Shown here: piece after piece, positions 43,136 to 52,294 of the stretch
How the letters are laid out: each line of letters begins with the position of its first letter
Position numbering within the stretch: the stretch's first letter is position 1
Source of the DNA: Vibrio pectenicida
GTDB lineage: Bacteria > Pseudomonadota > Gammaproteobacteria > Enterobacterales > Vibrionaceae
Length of the DNA stretch: 64,000 bases
Direction of reading: 5' to 3'
Assembly (NCBI GenBank): GCA_024347015.1
Contig: AP024890.1
Coordinates: 248,001 to 312,000, forward strand
Made by a program: the position numbers and the translations under genes
The notes under the pieces: generated by a model
Database searches by the model: none
What the model saw: the letters and a program-made list of their open reading frames with translations, nothing else
What the model was told of the DNA's origin: nothing

Positions 43136-43525
43136 TTAGATTGAAAATAATTTCGTAATATCTTCATTAATGGAAGAGATCCGGTGGTCTTTCATAAAGC
43201 TATAGTCATGTACCGATATGGCCACAATTTTGTCTTCCACTGTCGCTGTAAAATGTAGTGATAGCTTTCGGCTTTTAATGATAGTTTTGCTTATTCCTAT
43301 CGTAACTCTATCAAACTCAAATACTTCTCTCTTAAACTTAATAGATGCCTCTGTTAATAGTGTGCTGTAGCCGTGTATGTTTCCTAGACTCCAACCGTGC
43401 TCATTTAGGTAACATGACAGGTGATCGGTGATGTATGCTAGAAACATATGATTTGATAAGTGATTACCTGCATTTAAGTCGGTAAATCGAACATCAAATG
43501 TTTTTATAAATTTATTTACTTTCAT
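43136..43525 (-). CDS. Hot-dog fold acyl-CoA thioesterase-like protein
   Basis: 129 residues of the 4HBT/hot-dog type: FDVRFTDLNAGNHLSNHMFLAYITD (Asp in DLN and the His/Asn that follow), then FKREVFEFDRVTIGISKTIIKSRKLSLHF. Such enzymes hydrolyse acyl-CoA or acyl-ACP (family knowledge). It is the last gene of an AT-rich leftward cluster with an SDR reductase and an unknown protein, which suggests a small acyl-modifying pathway (inference). Confidence 0.8.
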   Translation of the reverse strand: MKVNKFIKTFDVRFTDLNAGNHLSNHMFLAYITDHLSCYLNEHGWSLGNIHGYSTLLTEASIKFKREVFEFDRVTIGISKTIIKSRKLSLHFTATVEDKIVAISVHDYSFMKDHRISSINEDITKLFSI

Positions 43526-43544
43526 ATAAATTATTTGTTAGTTA

Positions 43545-43976
43545 TTAGTAATAAATGGGTGATTGATTAGCTTCTTGAAGAAAACGGATAGAAGGTGAAA
43601 TAATATTTTTACTGTATGTAATCACATCACAAATATTGATGTTATCTCTATGCATCATTATATTATACAGTGAAGTGTATCTGAAAATTTCATTTCTAAT
43701 ATCAGTTATTGTTTTGAAGTCATTTAAAATGTCTTGAGTGAAAATTTTGTTTTGACTGAAAGAACTGAAGTTAAGTCCTGTGATGAAATTATACTTTAAA
43801 TTAGCAAAGCTTAACCCATAATCGATATTGTGCTCCCTTCTTGTTCCTGATATTTCTTTCTGACTCTCATGATAAAAAGCTGTATAGGTTCCGCCAAACT
43901 CTTCAACTGTATACTTATGAACGGAAGAAAAAAAATCATCGACTTCAGGTATTAATGATAAATCAAAACTAAGCAT
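43545..43976 (-). CDS. Unknown protein of the SDR-thioesterase cluster
   Basis: 143 residues rich in Asn, Ile, Phe and Tyr, with no motif I recognise. It is probably soluble and mixed alpha/beta (HKYTVEEFGGTYTAFYHES, then helices). It lies 18 bases from the SDR stop and 19 from the thioesterase, so it is cotranscribed. The binding site before ATG 43976 is weak. GC is clearly lower than in the backbone, a sign of transfer. Confidence 0.65.
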   Translation of the reverse strand: MLSFDLSLIPEVDDFFSSVHKYTVEEFGGTYTAFYHESQKEISGTRREHNIDYGLSFANLKYNFITGLNFSSFSQNKIFTQDILNDFKTITDIRNEIFRYTSLYNIMMHRDNINICDVITYSKNIISPSIRFLQEANQSPIYY

Positions 43977-43994
43977 AGGGTATACGTATAACTT

Positions 43995-44699
43995 CTATGG
44001 TTTCATCATTAGTCCACCATTGGACTGCAGCACTTCCCCAGTAATGTTCTTTTGGGACGCCAAATAAAAAATACTGTCAGCAATATCATGTGCTTCTGCA
44101 ATACTCTTAATTGGTATCTGTGATTTGAGAACGTCGGAGTTAGTTAGATCTTTAATCATGTCGGTGTTAACAAAGCCCGCTGCAATACAGTTTACGGTAA
44201 TACCTTTGTCAGCGTACTCTAAAGCCGTGACGCGACTAAAAGCTTCTAGACCTGCCTTTGAAGCTGCATAAGCAGCAAAGCCTTTTTGTGGATATGAACT
44301 TAAGATGCTAGAAACATTAATAATTCGGCCAAATTTTTGCTTGGACATGTTTCTAATAAATTTCTTTGTTAATAGCATTGAGCCTTTTAAATTTACATCT
44401 AAAGTCTTTTCAAGTTGGGCTTCATCCATTGTTGATAATAATGAGATATGGGCAATACCAGCATTATTTATTAATATATCTGGCAATAAATATCTATCTT
44501 TGAGTTGGGAGTATAATTCATCAATACTTGAAGATTCAGTAACATCTAGCTTATATGAAATAAAACCATTTTGATTAAGATATTCTATATCACTACTTTT
44601 CCTAGCAGTTGCAATAACATTAAACCCTGACGATTTAAATATATTTGCCGTAGCTAGCCCGATACCTCGATTAGCTCCAGAAATAAGAACATTTTTCAT
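43995..44699 (-). CDS. Short-chain dehydrogenase/reductase, FabG-like
   Basis: 234 residues. NAD(P)-binding GANRGIGLA, the NNAG box (LINNAGIAHIS), the catalytic Ser of NVSSI and the YAASK pair Tyr/Lys, and the GFVNTDM loop are all present. It resembles 3-oxoacyl-ACP reductases. It heads the AT-rich leftward cluster. The natural substrate is unknown; a beta-keto-acyl thioester would fit the thioesterase two genes on. Confidence 0.88.
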   Translation of the reverse strand: MKNVLISGANRGIGLATANIFKSSGFNVIATARKSSDIEYLNQNGFISYKLDVTESSSIDELYSQLKDRYLLPDILINNAGIAHISLLSTMDEAQLEKTLDVNLKGSMLLTKKFIRNMSKQKFGRIINVSSILSSYPQKGFAAYAASKAGLEAFSRVTALEYADKGITVNCIAAGFVNTDMIKDLTNSDVLKSQIPIKSIAEAHDIADSIFYLASQKNITGEVLQSNGGLMMKP

Positions 44700-44766
44700 T
44701 TTAATACCGTGATTGGCAGATTATTCTTTACATAGGTCATACATTACAGCAAGTTACGTAACATTC

Positions 44767-44803
44767 ATAGGATTTGTTATGGGGTTTGTTATGGGATTTA
44801 TTG
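44767..44803. repeat. Short tandem repeat before the SDR gene
   Basis: Nearly threefold repeat of GG(A/G)TTTGTTATG, just upstream of the SDR promoter region. It could influence expression by slippage; not shown. Confidence 0.5.
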
Positions 44804-44804
44804 A

Positions 44805-45171
44805 TTAAATCAGCTTCTTAATGCTCTGATCCAAAGAGCTTTGTACACGTGACTCTCCCCCGAATTTAACTTGGCAGCTTACGGGCATACTTAACCCTAT
44901 GACTTTGTTTATCGCTTTTACGTTCACCAATACTTCACCTACTTGTGTATTGTCATCATGCAGTGCTAGTTTTGGGTTTAAAGTCGATACATCACTGTTT
45001 TTGAAAAGGGGAAGCTGTGATGACCCGTTTCTTGCTTCCATTTTTCTAACTAACCAGTTTTCAAAGCATCAATGGTTTCATTTCGAGAGTAACCTTTCTC
45101 TCAATAACGGCAGAGTGCCATGATTTAGGTTTGACAGAACCCGTAACAGAAGTACGTCCTCTCTTACTCAT
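44805..45171 (-). pseudogene. Frameshifted small gene, unknown family
   Basis: From ATG 45171 the frame starts MSKRGRTSVTGSVKPKS and stops near 45080; a second frame carries on as MEARNGSSQLPLFKNSD down to 44805. Joining them needs one frameshift, giving about 115 residues. I cannot name the family. Confidence 0.4.
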
Positions 45172-45206
45172 GACTCAACCACAGACTTATAGTAGGGTTA
45201 AATAGT

Positions 45207-45329
45207 ATGACTACCCGATCAGAAAAAACAAAGGCTGCCGAAAAAAACGTGCTGTTAAGTATCCGGCAGTATAGGGAAAATAGCGGGAAACCGAATGGCT
45301 GGGCCAATGACAACGGATGTGTCGTATAA
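45207..45329 (+). CDS. Possible 40-residue protein
   Basis: An open frame (MTTRSEKTKAAEKNVLLSI...) with AGGG about 11 bases upstream; charged and hydrophilic. It lies between a broken gene and the AraC gene. It could also be the left-over of a larger gene. Low support. Confidence 0.25.
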   Translation: MTTRSEKTKAAEKNVLLSIRQYRENSGKPNGWANDNGCVV

Positions 45330-45386
45330 TGACCGCCAAAAACAGAAACGATACTAACCGTTATAAAAGAATGAGAGAATGAGAGA

Positions 45387-46112
45387 ATGAATTTGGACGA
45401 CCATCAAGTCACGCTTAGATGCCATGATTCGCACTATTCAGGTGAGGTTCATACTCACGATTTCGCACACTTAGTTTTTATTCACCAAGGCTGCCAAATT
45501 GTTTCCACTGACCAGCACAGTTTACTGTCAATGCCTGGTTCTTTGATTTACATTCCTCCGATGGTGCCGCATCGTGCCGACTTTCTTAAACAGTCACGCG
45601 TTTCCCTACTGCGCTTGCCATTGACATCGCTCCCCAGAATCACCGCAATATGTCTACTTGAAGTCTCCCCTATTGTGGCTCAATTGTTCCACCTCTGGGA
45701 ACAAGGAGGTCCGGATAAAATGCTCGTTCATCACTATGTGCAGGTACTCATCGATCAGTGCCTTCAATGTCAACCGGCCAACAAGCCTCTGCTTGCAAAA
45801 GGGTATATGGACAGGCGCTTACTATTGGTCATCGAAGCATTATCAGACCAACCGAACATCAAAATGTCGATCTCAGACTTTTCTCAACAAACGGGGGCAT
45901 CCGTTCGTACTTTAAACCGACTTTTTCTCTCCCATTTCAACGCATCTTTCCAAGAGATACGCAATAAAGTCATCATGGAGCGAGCTGAAAAAATGATTAA
46001 TCAAGGCATGATCGCGACCGATGTTGCTTTTGATCTTAAATACTCAAGCCTATCCTCCTTCTCAACTGCCTTTAAAGAACATAAAAAAAAACCACGAAAT
46101 AAAGCACATTGA
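45387..46112 (+). CDS. AraC-family transcriptional regulator
   Basis: 241 residues: an N-terminal cupin-like domain (HTHDFAHLVFIHQG, PPMVPHRADF) and a C-terminal AraC HTH (ISDFSQQTGASVRTLNRLF ... VAFDLKYSSLSSFSTAFKEH). The start lies in a short GAGAAT repeat (45366-45385). It stands 82 bases upstream of a Bcr/CflA exporter in the same direction and probably regulates it (inference). Confidence 0.9.
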   Translation: MNLDDHQVTLRCHDSHYSGEVHTHDFAHLVFIHQGCQIVSTDQHSLLSMPGSLIYIPPMVPHRADFLKQSRVSLLRLPLTSLPRITAICLLEVSPIVAQLFHLWEQGGPDKMLVHHYVQVLIDQCLQCQPANKPLLAKGYMDRRLLLVIEALSDQPNIKMSISDFSQQTGASVRTLNRLFLSHFNASFQEIRNKVIMERAEKMINQGMIATDVAFDLKYSSLSSFSTAFKEHKKKPRNKAH

Positions 46113-46193
46113 CGCGATTTGTAAACACCCTGTCGCTTTAGCCAAAACCTTGACGAAAAGAACGATCTAACATGGCACTCTGTTCTTAACCTT

Positions 46194-47399
46194 ATGGGTA
46201 GACGAGTGTCTAAATTAACCACAATATTTATCAGTATTTTAATGGCATCGAGCTATTTTTTTGCCTCAAGCATGTACACACCAAGCTTTCCTGAAATTCA
46301 AAGCCAGTTGAACACATCTGAGGGACTCATACAGCAGTCATTAAGCCTTTTTTTTATCGCCTTGGCCTCTAGCCAGCTTATTTGCGGTCCTCTATCCGAA
46401 CGCTTTGGAAGAAAGCCAGTCGCGTTAATGTGCTCAGGGGTGTTTGTCATCGGTTCTATAGTGTGCCTAATATCAGATAACATAGACACCTTGTTACTGG
46501 GTCGAGTGATACAAGGGCTTGGGGTCGGTGGCCTTTATCTGTTGTGCAGAACAATATTGCAGGATGTTTTCGACAGAATCCAGCTTATGGGGATACTTTC
46601 TTGGTATAGCGTTCTATTTATGAGCTTACCCGGCCTAACGCTCATTTTGGGGGGCTACCTCACTCATAATTTTAGCTGGAAAGGCAATTTTGTATTTATG
46701 GCAATCCTTGCCATCGCAACACTATTTGTGATCACCATCATCAAGCGTGAAACCATAAACCACAAAAACCCCGACGCGATAAAACCGAAACAGATAGTAA
46801 AAGACTATATATTCATATCATCGAACCCAAAATTCTTGTGTTATTTAGCGATGATGTTTAGCGGAACCAGTTGCCTTTTACTGTTCCAAGTCACGGGATC
46901 GTTTGTCGCTCAAAATCAATTTGATCTGACGGTTGCGGATTATGCTTTAGGGTCAATGGCTTTAATTGTGAGTAGCGTAGTCTCACGATTATTTTGGAGC
47001 CTGTATTTGAAGCAACGAATCAGCGAAAATATGACGTTAGTAGTTGGCTGTTTAACTCAGGTTTTGGGCTGTATTGTGACCACTTTAAGTTTGTTAATGC
47101 ACAGCTACTTACTTATGTTAGTCGGCTTCACTGTGATGGCATTTGGGTGCGCTTTTTTGATGGCGATCGCTGGCGTTTCAGCCCTATATATGTTTCCAAA
47201 TCATAAGGGACAAGTTGGAGCAATTTATGGTGCCTTACAAATGGTGGGAGCATTTGGTTTTACATTTGGTTTGTCGTTGGCACCAGCCACGCATCAGACG
47301 ATGGTTTTAGCCAGCTGGATACTATCTCTTATTAGCATTAGCGCATTTGTCATCATATCCTTACGTCAAAGAACCGGTGTTGATATGCCATCTACTTAA
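46194..47399 (+). CDS. Bcr/CflA family multidrug efflux MFS transporter
   Basis: 401 residues with twelve predicted TM segments. Motif A is GPLSERFGRKPVAL; the N-terminal YTPSFPEIQSQL and LGRVIQGLGVGGLYL resemble Bcr/CflA. These export bicyclomycin, sulfonamides or other drugs by proton antiport (family knowledge). The preceding AraC gene is the probable regulator. Confidence 0.92.
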   Translation: MGRRVSKLTTIFISILMASSYFFASSMYTPSFPEIQSQLNTSEGLIQQSLSLFFIALASSQLICGPLSERFGRKPVALMCSGVFVIGSIVCLISDNIDTLLLGRVIQGLGVGGLYLLCRTILQDVFDRIQLMGILSWYSVLFMSLPGLTLILGGYLTHNFSWKGNFVFMAILAIATLFVITIIKRETINHKNPDAIKPKQIVKDYIFISSNPKFLCYLAMMFSGTSCLLLFQVTGSFVAQNQFDLTVADYALGSMALIVSSVVSRLFWSLYLKQRISENMTLVVGCLTQVLGCIVTTLSLLMHSYLLMLVGFTVMAFGCAFLMAIAGVSALYMFPNHKGQVGAIYGALQMVGAFGFTFGLSLAPATHQTMVLASWILSLISISAFVIISLRQRTGVDMPST

Positions 47400-47595
47400 T
47401 ATAGGGAGAGAGGGGCTCCGCCCCGAAATAGCATTCAAAATAGTATATCTGTAAGATCATAGCGATGTAGAGAATATACCCTTGGTACAATCTTGACGAT
47501 TATGACAAGAAGGCTGGCACTCGCTAGTTTAGAGGTCGCTCGACTCCTCCCCTAAACTAGCAAATGATAAAAATAGTGGTTCACTCGGAGGAAAA
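47400..47595. other. Intergenic region with inverted repeats
   Basis: Contains GGGGC/GCCCC (47412-47424) just after the exporter and the 10-bp arms GCTAGTTTAG/CTAAACTAGC (47522-47531 with 47551-47560). Both may end transcription or be element ends. Confidence 0.5.
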
Positions 47596-47718
47596 GTGCA
47601 TTTTATTCAAGTAAAGAGTAATAATATCACTTTAGTTTTACTGCTCGATGCAGGCCCTTCAGAAGCAAGTATTACATCGTATTTGTGCGGTGAAACCTCA
47701 GGTACTTTGTCTCGCTGA
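47596..47718 (+). CDS. Possible 40-residue protein
   Basis: GTG 47596 follows a full GGAGG (47587-47591), giving MHFIQVKSNNITLVLLLDAGP and on to a TGA at 47716. The strong site is the only support; the family is unknown. It may be the first part of a lost gene. Confidence 0.25.
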   Translation: MHFIQVKSNNITLVLLLDAGPSEASITSYLCGETSGTLSR

Positions 47719-47857
47719 TAATATATAACACCTCTGTGTATCCACTGCATTAGGACAAGATCGCAAACCCTTACTAACCACTTAGAATAATCGCCAAAAG
47801 GTGCCTGTCTCTGTAAGTTGACTGTAAGTAGAGGTAAGGGTCACACACTTTGTCTTA

Positions 47858-48301
47858 TTATGCTCGTTCATCCTTGGTAGACTCCATAACCACATGAGTT
47901 GTGATCATGGCAACATGGGGGAGCATTCCAAGAGTATCAGAGTGAAATGCCTTATAGCTTTTTAAATCTGCAGTTTCTACACGTAGTAAGTATTCAAATC
48001 CCCCCGTCACGTTATGACACTCCACAACTTCATGTGATAGAGAAATGGCATCTTCAAAACTTTTCTGTGCTTCACTTGCATGTTTAGCAAGGCCGACTGT
48101 AACGTATGCAACAAAGCCGCGACCCAGTGTTTTATAGTCAAGTACTACACGGTAGCCTTTAATAATTCCTTTACTCTCTAACTCTTGAACACGGCGCAAG
48201 CATGCAGATGCTGATAGACCTATCTTTTGTGCCAGCTCTGCATTCGTGATCCTTCCATTACCAGTTAATTCTTGCAATATTCTGTCGTTATATCTATCCA
48301 C
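47858..48301 (-). CDS. Lrp/AsnC family transcriptional regulator
   Basis: 147 residues with the Lrp HTH (RITNAELAQKIGLSASACLRRVQELE) and the C-terminal RAM domain (VVECHNVTGGFEYLLRVE). Members sense amino acids (family knowledge). It is divergent from the DUF2000 gene, with about 122 bases between, and near a LysE exporter remnant, so it probably controlled both. Confidence 0.93.
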   Translation of the reverse strand: MDRYNDRILQELTGNGRITNAELAQKIGLSASACLRRVQELESKGIIKGYRVVLDYKTLGRGFVAYVTVGLAKHASEAQKSFEDAISLSHEVVECHNVTGGFEYLLRVETADLKSYKAFHSDTLGMLPHVAMITTHVVMESTKDERA

Positions 48302-48423
48302 ACATCAACTTTATTGTTCCATTGGCCATTTAACAACAATATACGCAATCACATTTCGTGTAAATCGATATATAGTAGATTCATCAATTACATAAATCAT
48401 TCTTTACCCAATAAGGTCAACCG

Positions 48424-48855
48424 ATGAATAACCTATCAGATGAAACAAAAAAACGATTTGTTGCAATTTTGAATAAAAAAATGGATGTCGGACGTACATT
48501 CAATGTTCTTGGCCACATTAGCGTTGGCTTATCGAACTTACTGACGTCTGATGATGCGGTCTATGTGGACTATACAGATCAGGACAACAATCTACATCGT
48601 AATGTATCTCATTACCCATTTATCGTTTTGAAAGCAGACAACTCAAATAAAATTAGAAAGTTGAGAGAAGAAGCTATTACCCGAGGAATTAAATTCACCG
48701 TTTTAACCAATACCATGATTGAAGGCGGTTCAATAGTACAGCAGTCCAAAACAAAGGAGACACCAGAATTAGAACTGAATTACTTAGGGCTATGCCTATT
48801 TGGTGAAACAGAAGTAATTCGAGAGGTAACAAAGAAATTTAGCTTGTACAAATAA
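48424..48855 (+). CDS. DUF2000 family protein
   Basis: 143 residues. FVAILNKKMDVGRTFNVLGHISVGL and the following YPFIVLKADN and TNTMIEGGS segments match DUF2000. The fold is peptidyl-tRNA hydrolase 2-like; the function is unknown (family knowledge). Often found next to Lrp regulators and LysE exporters, as here. Confidence 0.85.
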   Translation: MNNLSDETKKRFVAILNKKMDVGRTFNVLGHISVGLSNLLTSDDAVYVDYTDQDNNLHRNVSHYPFIVLKADNSNKIRKLREEAITRGIKFTVLTNTMIEGGSIVQQSKTKETPELELNYLGLCLFGETEVIREVTKKFSLYK

Positions 48856-49011
48856 GCTAACTGATTGCATTGTGCTCCGTAATAATCATTCATAGTAACT
48901 TGGGCGTTAATTTAGCGGGTATTCATGTATGTCTAATATATCAAACTAACCTTCGAATATAAAGGAGCAACCTCAGCATTTACCAATGTAGGTGAGCACT
49001 ATCTATTGTAG

Positions 49012-49188
49012 AATTTGGCAATCGCTACCACCTCTTTCTTTGTATCCTTTCCTTGCGTTGGTATTTGGTTATTGTTCGGTTCACTTCTTCGCTACTATCT
49101 CGAAAAACCAACGTACTTACGTTGGTTTAATATATCGATGTCGTTAATATTGATGGTATCAACGTTACCTGTTATTCGAAATATTTGA
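49012..49188 (+). pseudogene. LysE family exporter remnant (last 58 codons)
   Basis: The frame reads NLAIATTSFFVSFP, then GIWLLFGSLLRYYLEKP and RWFNISMSLILM, ending in TGA. This is the C-terminal end of LysE/RhtB amino-acid exporters. The upstream part is lost (TAG at 49009). It follows the DUF2000 gene and fits the Lrp-DUF2000-LysE context. Confidence 0.8.
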
Positions 49189-49245
49189 CAGCAATTTTAA
49201 ACTGTTAGTTTAGCGCAGTGAGTTTTCAGTTTATTACGACATAAA

Positions 49246-50448
49246 CTACAACGTTCCTCGTAGTTTTTGCTGTGCTTCAATCGCGCTAAATAGCGATTTG
49301 AAGTTACCTGCGCCAAAACCATCGTGATTGTTGCGTTGCATAAACTCGAAGAAGAGTGTCGGTCTACTTTCAACTGGCCGAGTAAATATCTGTAAGATAA
49401 ATCCTTTGTCGTCATAGTCCACCACAATATCCAATTCTCGCATTGTATCAACACTGATACCCAAATCTAAATCGTTCTCAGATAAAGCAGATTGCAGTTC
49501 ATCATAATAGGCACAAGGAACAGGTAAGACGTAACAACCTCGTGCTTTTAGTGATTTAACGGTTTGCTCTAGGTTGCCTACACAAATTGCGATATGTTGA
49601 ATACCACCACAGCCATGAAAATCAACAAACTCTTGAGTTTGCGAGCGTCCATCAAATCGAGTAGATGGCTGATTCACTGGAATTTTTATTCGCTCATCAA
49701 AATCACTGACAACGATAGAGTTAAGCCCTGATGTACCTGTTTGCAAAAGCTTGTCATCAACAGACCAAAAGCGTCTAAAACTGAGTGAGTTTGTATAAAA
49801 ATCAACGACCTCATTCATTTTTCCTTGTGGCTGGTTTGCCACAACATGATCAATCCGGCCCATAGGTACAGGAGGTAAACTTTCTGCAAAAGTATTCACT
49901 AAGTGAGGATCTATCGGCTGATAGCCCGGAAGAAACAAGCCCCGATATTGCTCACGCTGTATAAAAGAGTGCACAGTATCACCATAAGCTAACACACTGG
50001 CAATGAGTACTTGACCTTTATCATCTTCACTAAAAGTCGGTGGTTGGATAACCTCTGCACCACTCGCCTTTGCATGTTCAAACGTTTTTTGTACATTTTC
50101 AACACAAAAAGCAACATCACGAACGGCGTCGCCATGTTTTTTTACAAAAGGGGCGATTATTTCATCATTTGGATACAGTGGTGATTTAACGACTATATAT
50201 GCTTGCTCCCCCTGCAAAACATAAGCAGTAAAGTTTTTTTCACCCGTTTCTAATCCAGCATATGCAACGCACTTAAATCCTAAATGTGTCTCATAAAACA
50301 TCTTTGCCTGAAACGCATTACTGACCCAAATTTCAATATGATGAAAATCAAAATACTCACCACACTTCGGCCTCTGTTCACTTTTGCTATATTTCACACC
50401 AGCATCGGATCCAACCAAGCTCGAAATATGGGATAATTCATCTTGCAT
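49246..50448 (-). CDS. hppD: 4-hydroxyphenylpyruvate dioxygenase (long form)
   Basis: About 400 residues. The Fe(II) ligands are His201 (GRIDHVVAN), His285 (GIQHIAICV) and Glu368 (PTLFFEFMQR); the C-terminal GFGAGNFKSLFSAIE helix gates the active site. It makes homogentisate from 4-hydroxyphenylpyruvate (family knowledge). The length and motifs are close to the animal/long bacterial type (about 390) rather than the short 350-residue type. No hmgA, maiA or fahA genes are adjacent, so homogentisate could accumulate as pyomelanin or be used elsewhere (inference). ATG 50448 follows AGAGGTG; an ATG 18 bases earlier lacks a site. Confidence 0.93.
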   Translation of the reverse strand: MQDELSHISSLVGSDAGVKYSKSEQRPKCGEYFDFHHIEIWVSNAFQAKMFYETHLGFKCVAYAGLETGEKNFTAYVLQGEQAYIVVKSPLYPNDEIIAPFVKKHGDAVRDVAFCVENVQKTFEHAKASGAEVIQPPTFSEDDKGQVLIASVLAYGDTVHSFIQREQYRGLFLPGYQPIDPHLVNTFAESLPPVPMGRIDHVVANQPQGKMNEVVDFYTNSLSFRRFWSVDDKLLQTGTSGLNSIVVSDFDERIKIPVNQPSTRFDGRSQTQEFVDFHGCGGIQHIAICVGNLEQTVKSLKARGCYVLPVPCAYYDELQSALSENDLDLGISVDTMRELDIVVDYDDKGFILQIFTRPVESRPTLFFEFMQRNNHDGFGAGNFKSLFSAIEAQQKLRGTL

Positions 50449-50465
50449 AAAACACCTCTTTATCA

Positions 50466-50790
50466 TTTAAATCAAATATTTACAAATAAAATGGCATGTT
50501 ATTCTATTTTTAAATATTATTACAACCCCAAAATGAACTCAGTTGCAAAGTGGAATATTTGAGCCTCACTAGCTGGCCGAATAGTCCAAAGGATCCTCTC
50601 CTTCAACTCAATTTCATCTTAGATTTAAAAGTCTTTATTTCTTTCATTAAAGAATTTACCAGGACAGGCACTTAAGTCAGACCAAAATCCTGCACAAGCC
50701 AATAAACGACCTAAATACTTTTAGAAATGAAATCATCGCTGCTATCAATTTTTTGACTACTGGGATATGACGGTTCTGTAAGCAAGGATC
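50466..50790. other. Intergenic region with a possible inverted GGACAGGCAC element
   Basis: Near 50661-50675 the string CAGGACAGGCACTTA is the inverse of the GGTGCCTGTCC core of the tandem repeat below. No gene recognised. Confidence 0.4.
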
Positions 50791-50856
50791 AAAAAATCAA
50801 CGGTGCCTGTCCCAATAACCACCAAAAAATCAACGGTGCCTGTCCCAATAACCACC
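50791..50856. repeat. Two perfect tandem 33-bp repeats with a GGTGCCTGTCCC core
   Basis: 50791-50823 and 50824-50856 are identical (AAAAAATCAACGGTGCCTGT...). The GGTGCCTGTC core recurs in similar form near 47800 and, inverted, near 50664. Such strings are reported next to REP-type or transposase-associated elements in gammaproteobacteria, from memory; the identity is not verified. Confidence 0.85.
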
Positions 50857-50986
50857 ACCAATAAACCCTCTACAAATTAACCGGTTTAGGAGGTGGCTCG
50901 ATTTTAAAGAATCATCACCGATTTACCTTGGTTTACTTGCCGATAACTGAGACACTTGTGCAGCAAATTACATTAGGCAAAATCAT

Positions 50987-51226
50987 ATGAAACTTTTAGT
51001 TCGCAATCTAACTCGTACAATCACTGAGCACGAAATTCGTGTTCTATTCTCAGCTCACGGCAAAGTGACAGAATGTAACTTGGTTCTTGACCAAGAAACT
51101 GGTTTATCTAAAGGCTTCGCGTTTGTCGAAATGCCTGATGATAAAGAAGCGCAAACCGCTATACAAAACCTAAATCTTTCAAGTGTTGCTAAAAGCACTA
51201 TTAGAGTAAAGCGTGCTCAAAGTTAA
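50987..51226 (+). CDS. RRM-type RNA-binding protein
   Basis: 79 residues forming one RRM: RNP2 (LLVRNL) and RNP1 (KGFAFVEM), with the typical helix ITEHEIRVLFSAHG. Such small RRM proteins bind RNA and are often cold-induced in marine bacteria (family knowledge). It converges on the LysR gene with only three bases between the stops. Confidence 0.93.
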   Translation: MKLLVRNLTRTITEHEIRVLFSAHGKVTECNLVLDQETGLSKGFAFVEMPDDKEAQTAIQNLNLSSVAKSTIRVKRAQS

Positions 51227-51229
51227 ACT

Positions 51230-52234
51230 CTAGCAACAAGATAATGTGTCGATGTGGTCATCCGAATCAGATACAGTGATATATGAAAAACACTGGTTGA
51301 CCACTGTATCATCACCCGCCAACGCTTGGCTTTTAGTCTGAATTAAATCACTCAAAAATTCCGTAACCGCTCTAACTCTTCTTGAATGTAATAAATCAGT
51401 ATGAACCGCTGACCAAATGGGTTGATCGCAACCCACATCACTTTGTATGCAAACTAACTCTCTCTGTTGTCCAATAAAATGAGGAAGAATCGCCAAACCT
51501 ATCCCAGCTTGAGCAGCGCTGACTTGCGCAGATAAACTGGTCGTAGTCAATCGGCAAGGTCGACCGCGTAGAGTTCTGGTTAACCACTGAGCCGCAGGAA
51601 GGTGTTGCTGATGTTCAGACCAACCAATAAAATCATGGTCCTCCAGCTGGCCAGAGTTTTCATACCTTGGTTTACGCTGCAAATAACTTTTTGCAGCATA
51701 AAGTCCAAAGCCAAGTTTACCTAATCGCCGAATACTGATATTGCCACAATCTGGTCTAACCATCCTTATCGCTAAATCGGCATCGTGCTTGTGTAAATTA
51801 ACCCTTGTTACGCTCGTAACTATTTCAATCGTTAAGTCGGGGTAAGCCTCAATAAAATCAGGTAACGCAGGGATAATAAAATCGTCGGCAAGTCCCTGCG
51901 CCGTTGCTAATCTAACATGCCCGCTAACAGTATTATCCTTAACACTGGCTGCAACACCAAATGCAAATCCGGCCTGTTCTAGTGTCTCTGCTTGGGAGAT
52001 CAAATCAGCACCTTCATCAGTCAAACGATAACCAAGTTGAGAGCGAGTAAATAACCGAATACCTAACGCACTCTCTAGCCTTTCCAGACGACGCGATGTG
52101 GTTGCAATGCCTGTTCCAAGAAGTTTTGAAGCTCCATTTAATGTCCCAGTTCTGGCAATGGCCAAAAATACTCTGGTGTCATCCCAATTTAACTGATTTC
52201 CAATATCGGAAAGCTGATTGCTAATTTTAGCCAT
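51230..52234 (-). CDS. LysR-type transcriptional regulator
   Basis: 334 residues: an N-terminal LysR HTH (FLAIARTGTLNGASKLLGTGIATTSRRLERLE) and a substrate-binding domain. I chose ATG 52234 after GGAG. It is divergent from the aldo/keto reductase gene, 60 bases away, which is its probable target (inference). The tail (SQALAGDDTVVNQCF...) is longer than usual. Confidence 0.92.
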   Translation of the reverse strand: MAKISNQLSDIGNQLNWDDTRVFLAIARTGTLNGASKLLGTGIATTSRRLERLESALGIRLFTRSQLGYRLTDEGADLISQAETLEQAGFAFGVAASVKDNTVSGHVRLATAQGLADDFIIPALPDFIEAYPDLTIEIVTSVTRVNLHKHDADLAIRMVRPDCGNISIRRLGKLGFGLYAAKSYLQRKPRYENSGQLEDHDFIGWSEHQQHLPAAQWLTRTLRGRPCRLTTTSLSAQVSAAQAGIGLAILPHFIGQQRELVCIQSDVGCDQPIWSAVHTDLLHSRRVRAVTEFLSDLIQTKSQALAGDDTVVNQCFSYITVSDSDDHIDTLSCC

Positions 52235-52294
52235 ATTAATCTCCATTTTTGGAAATCATACTAGGAACACTCTCACCAACAAAGCAGGATAAAA

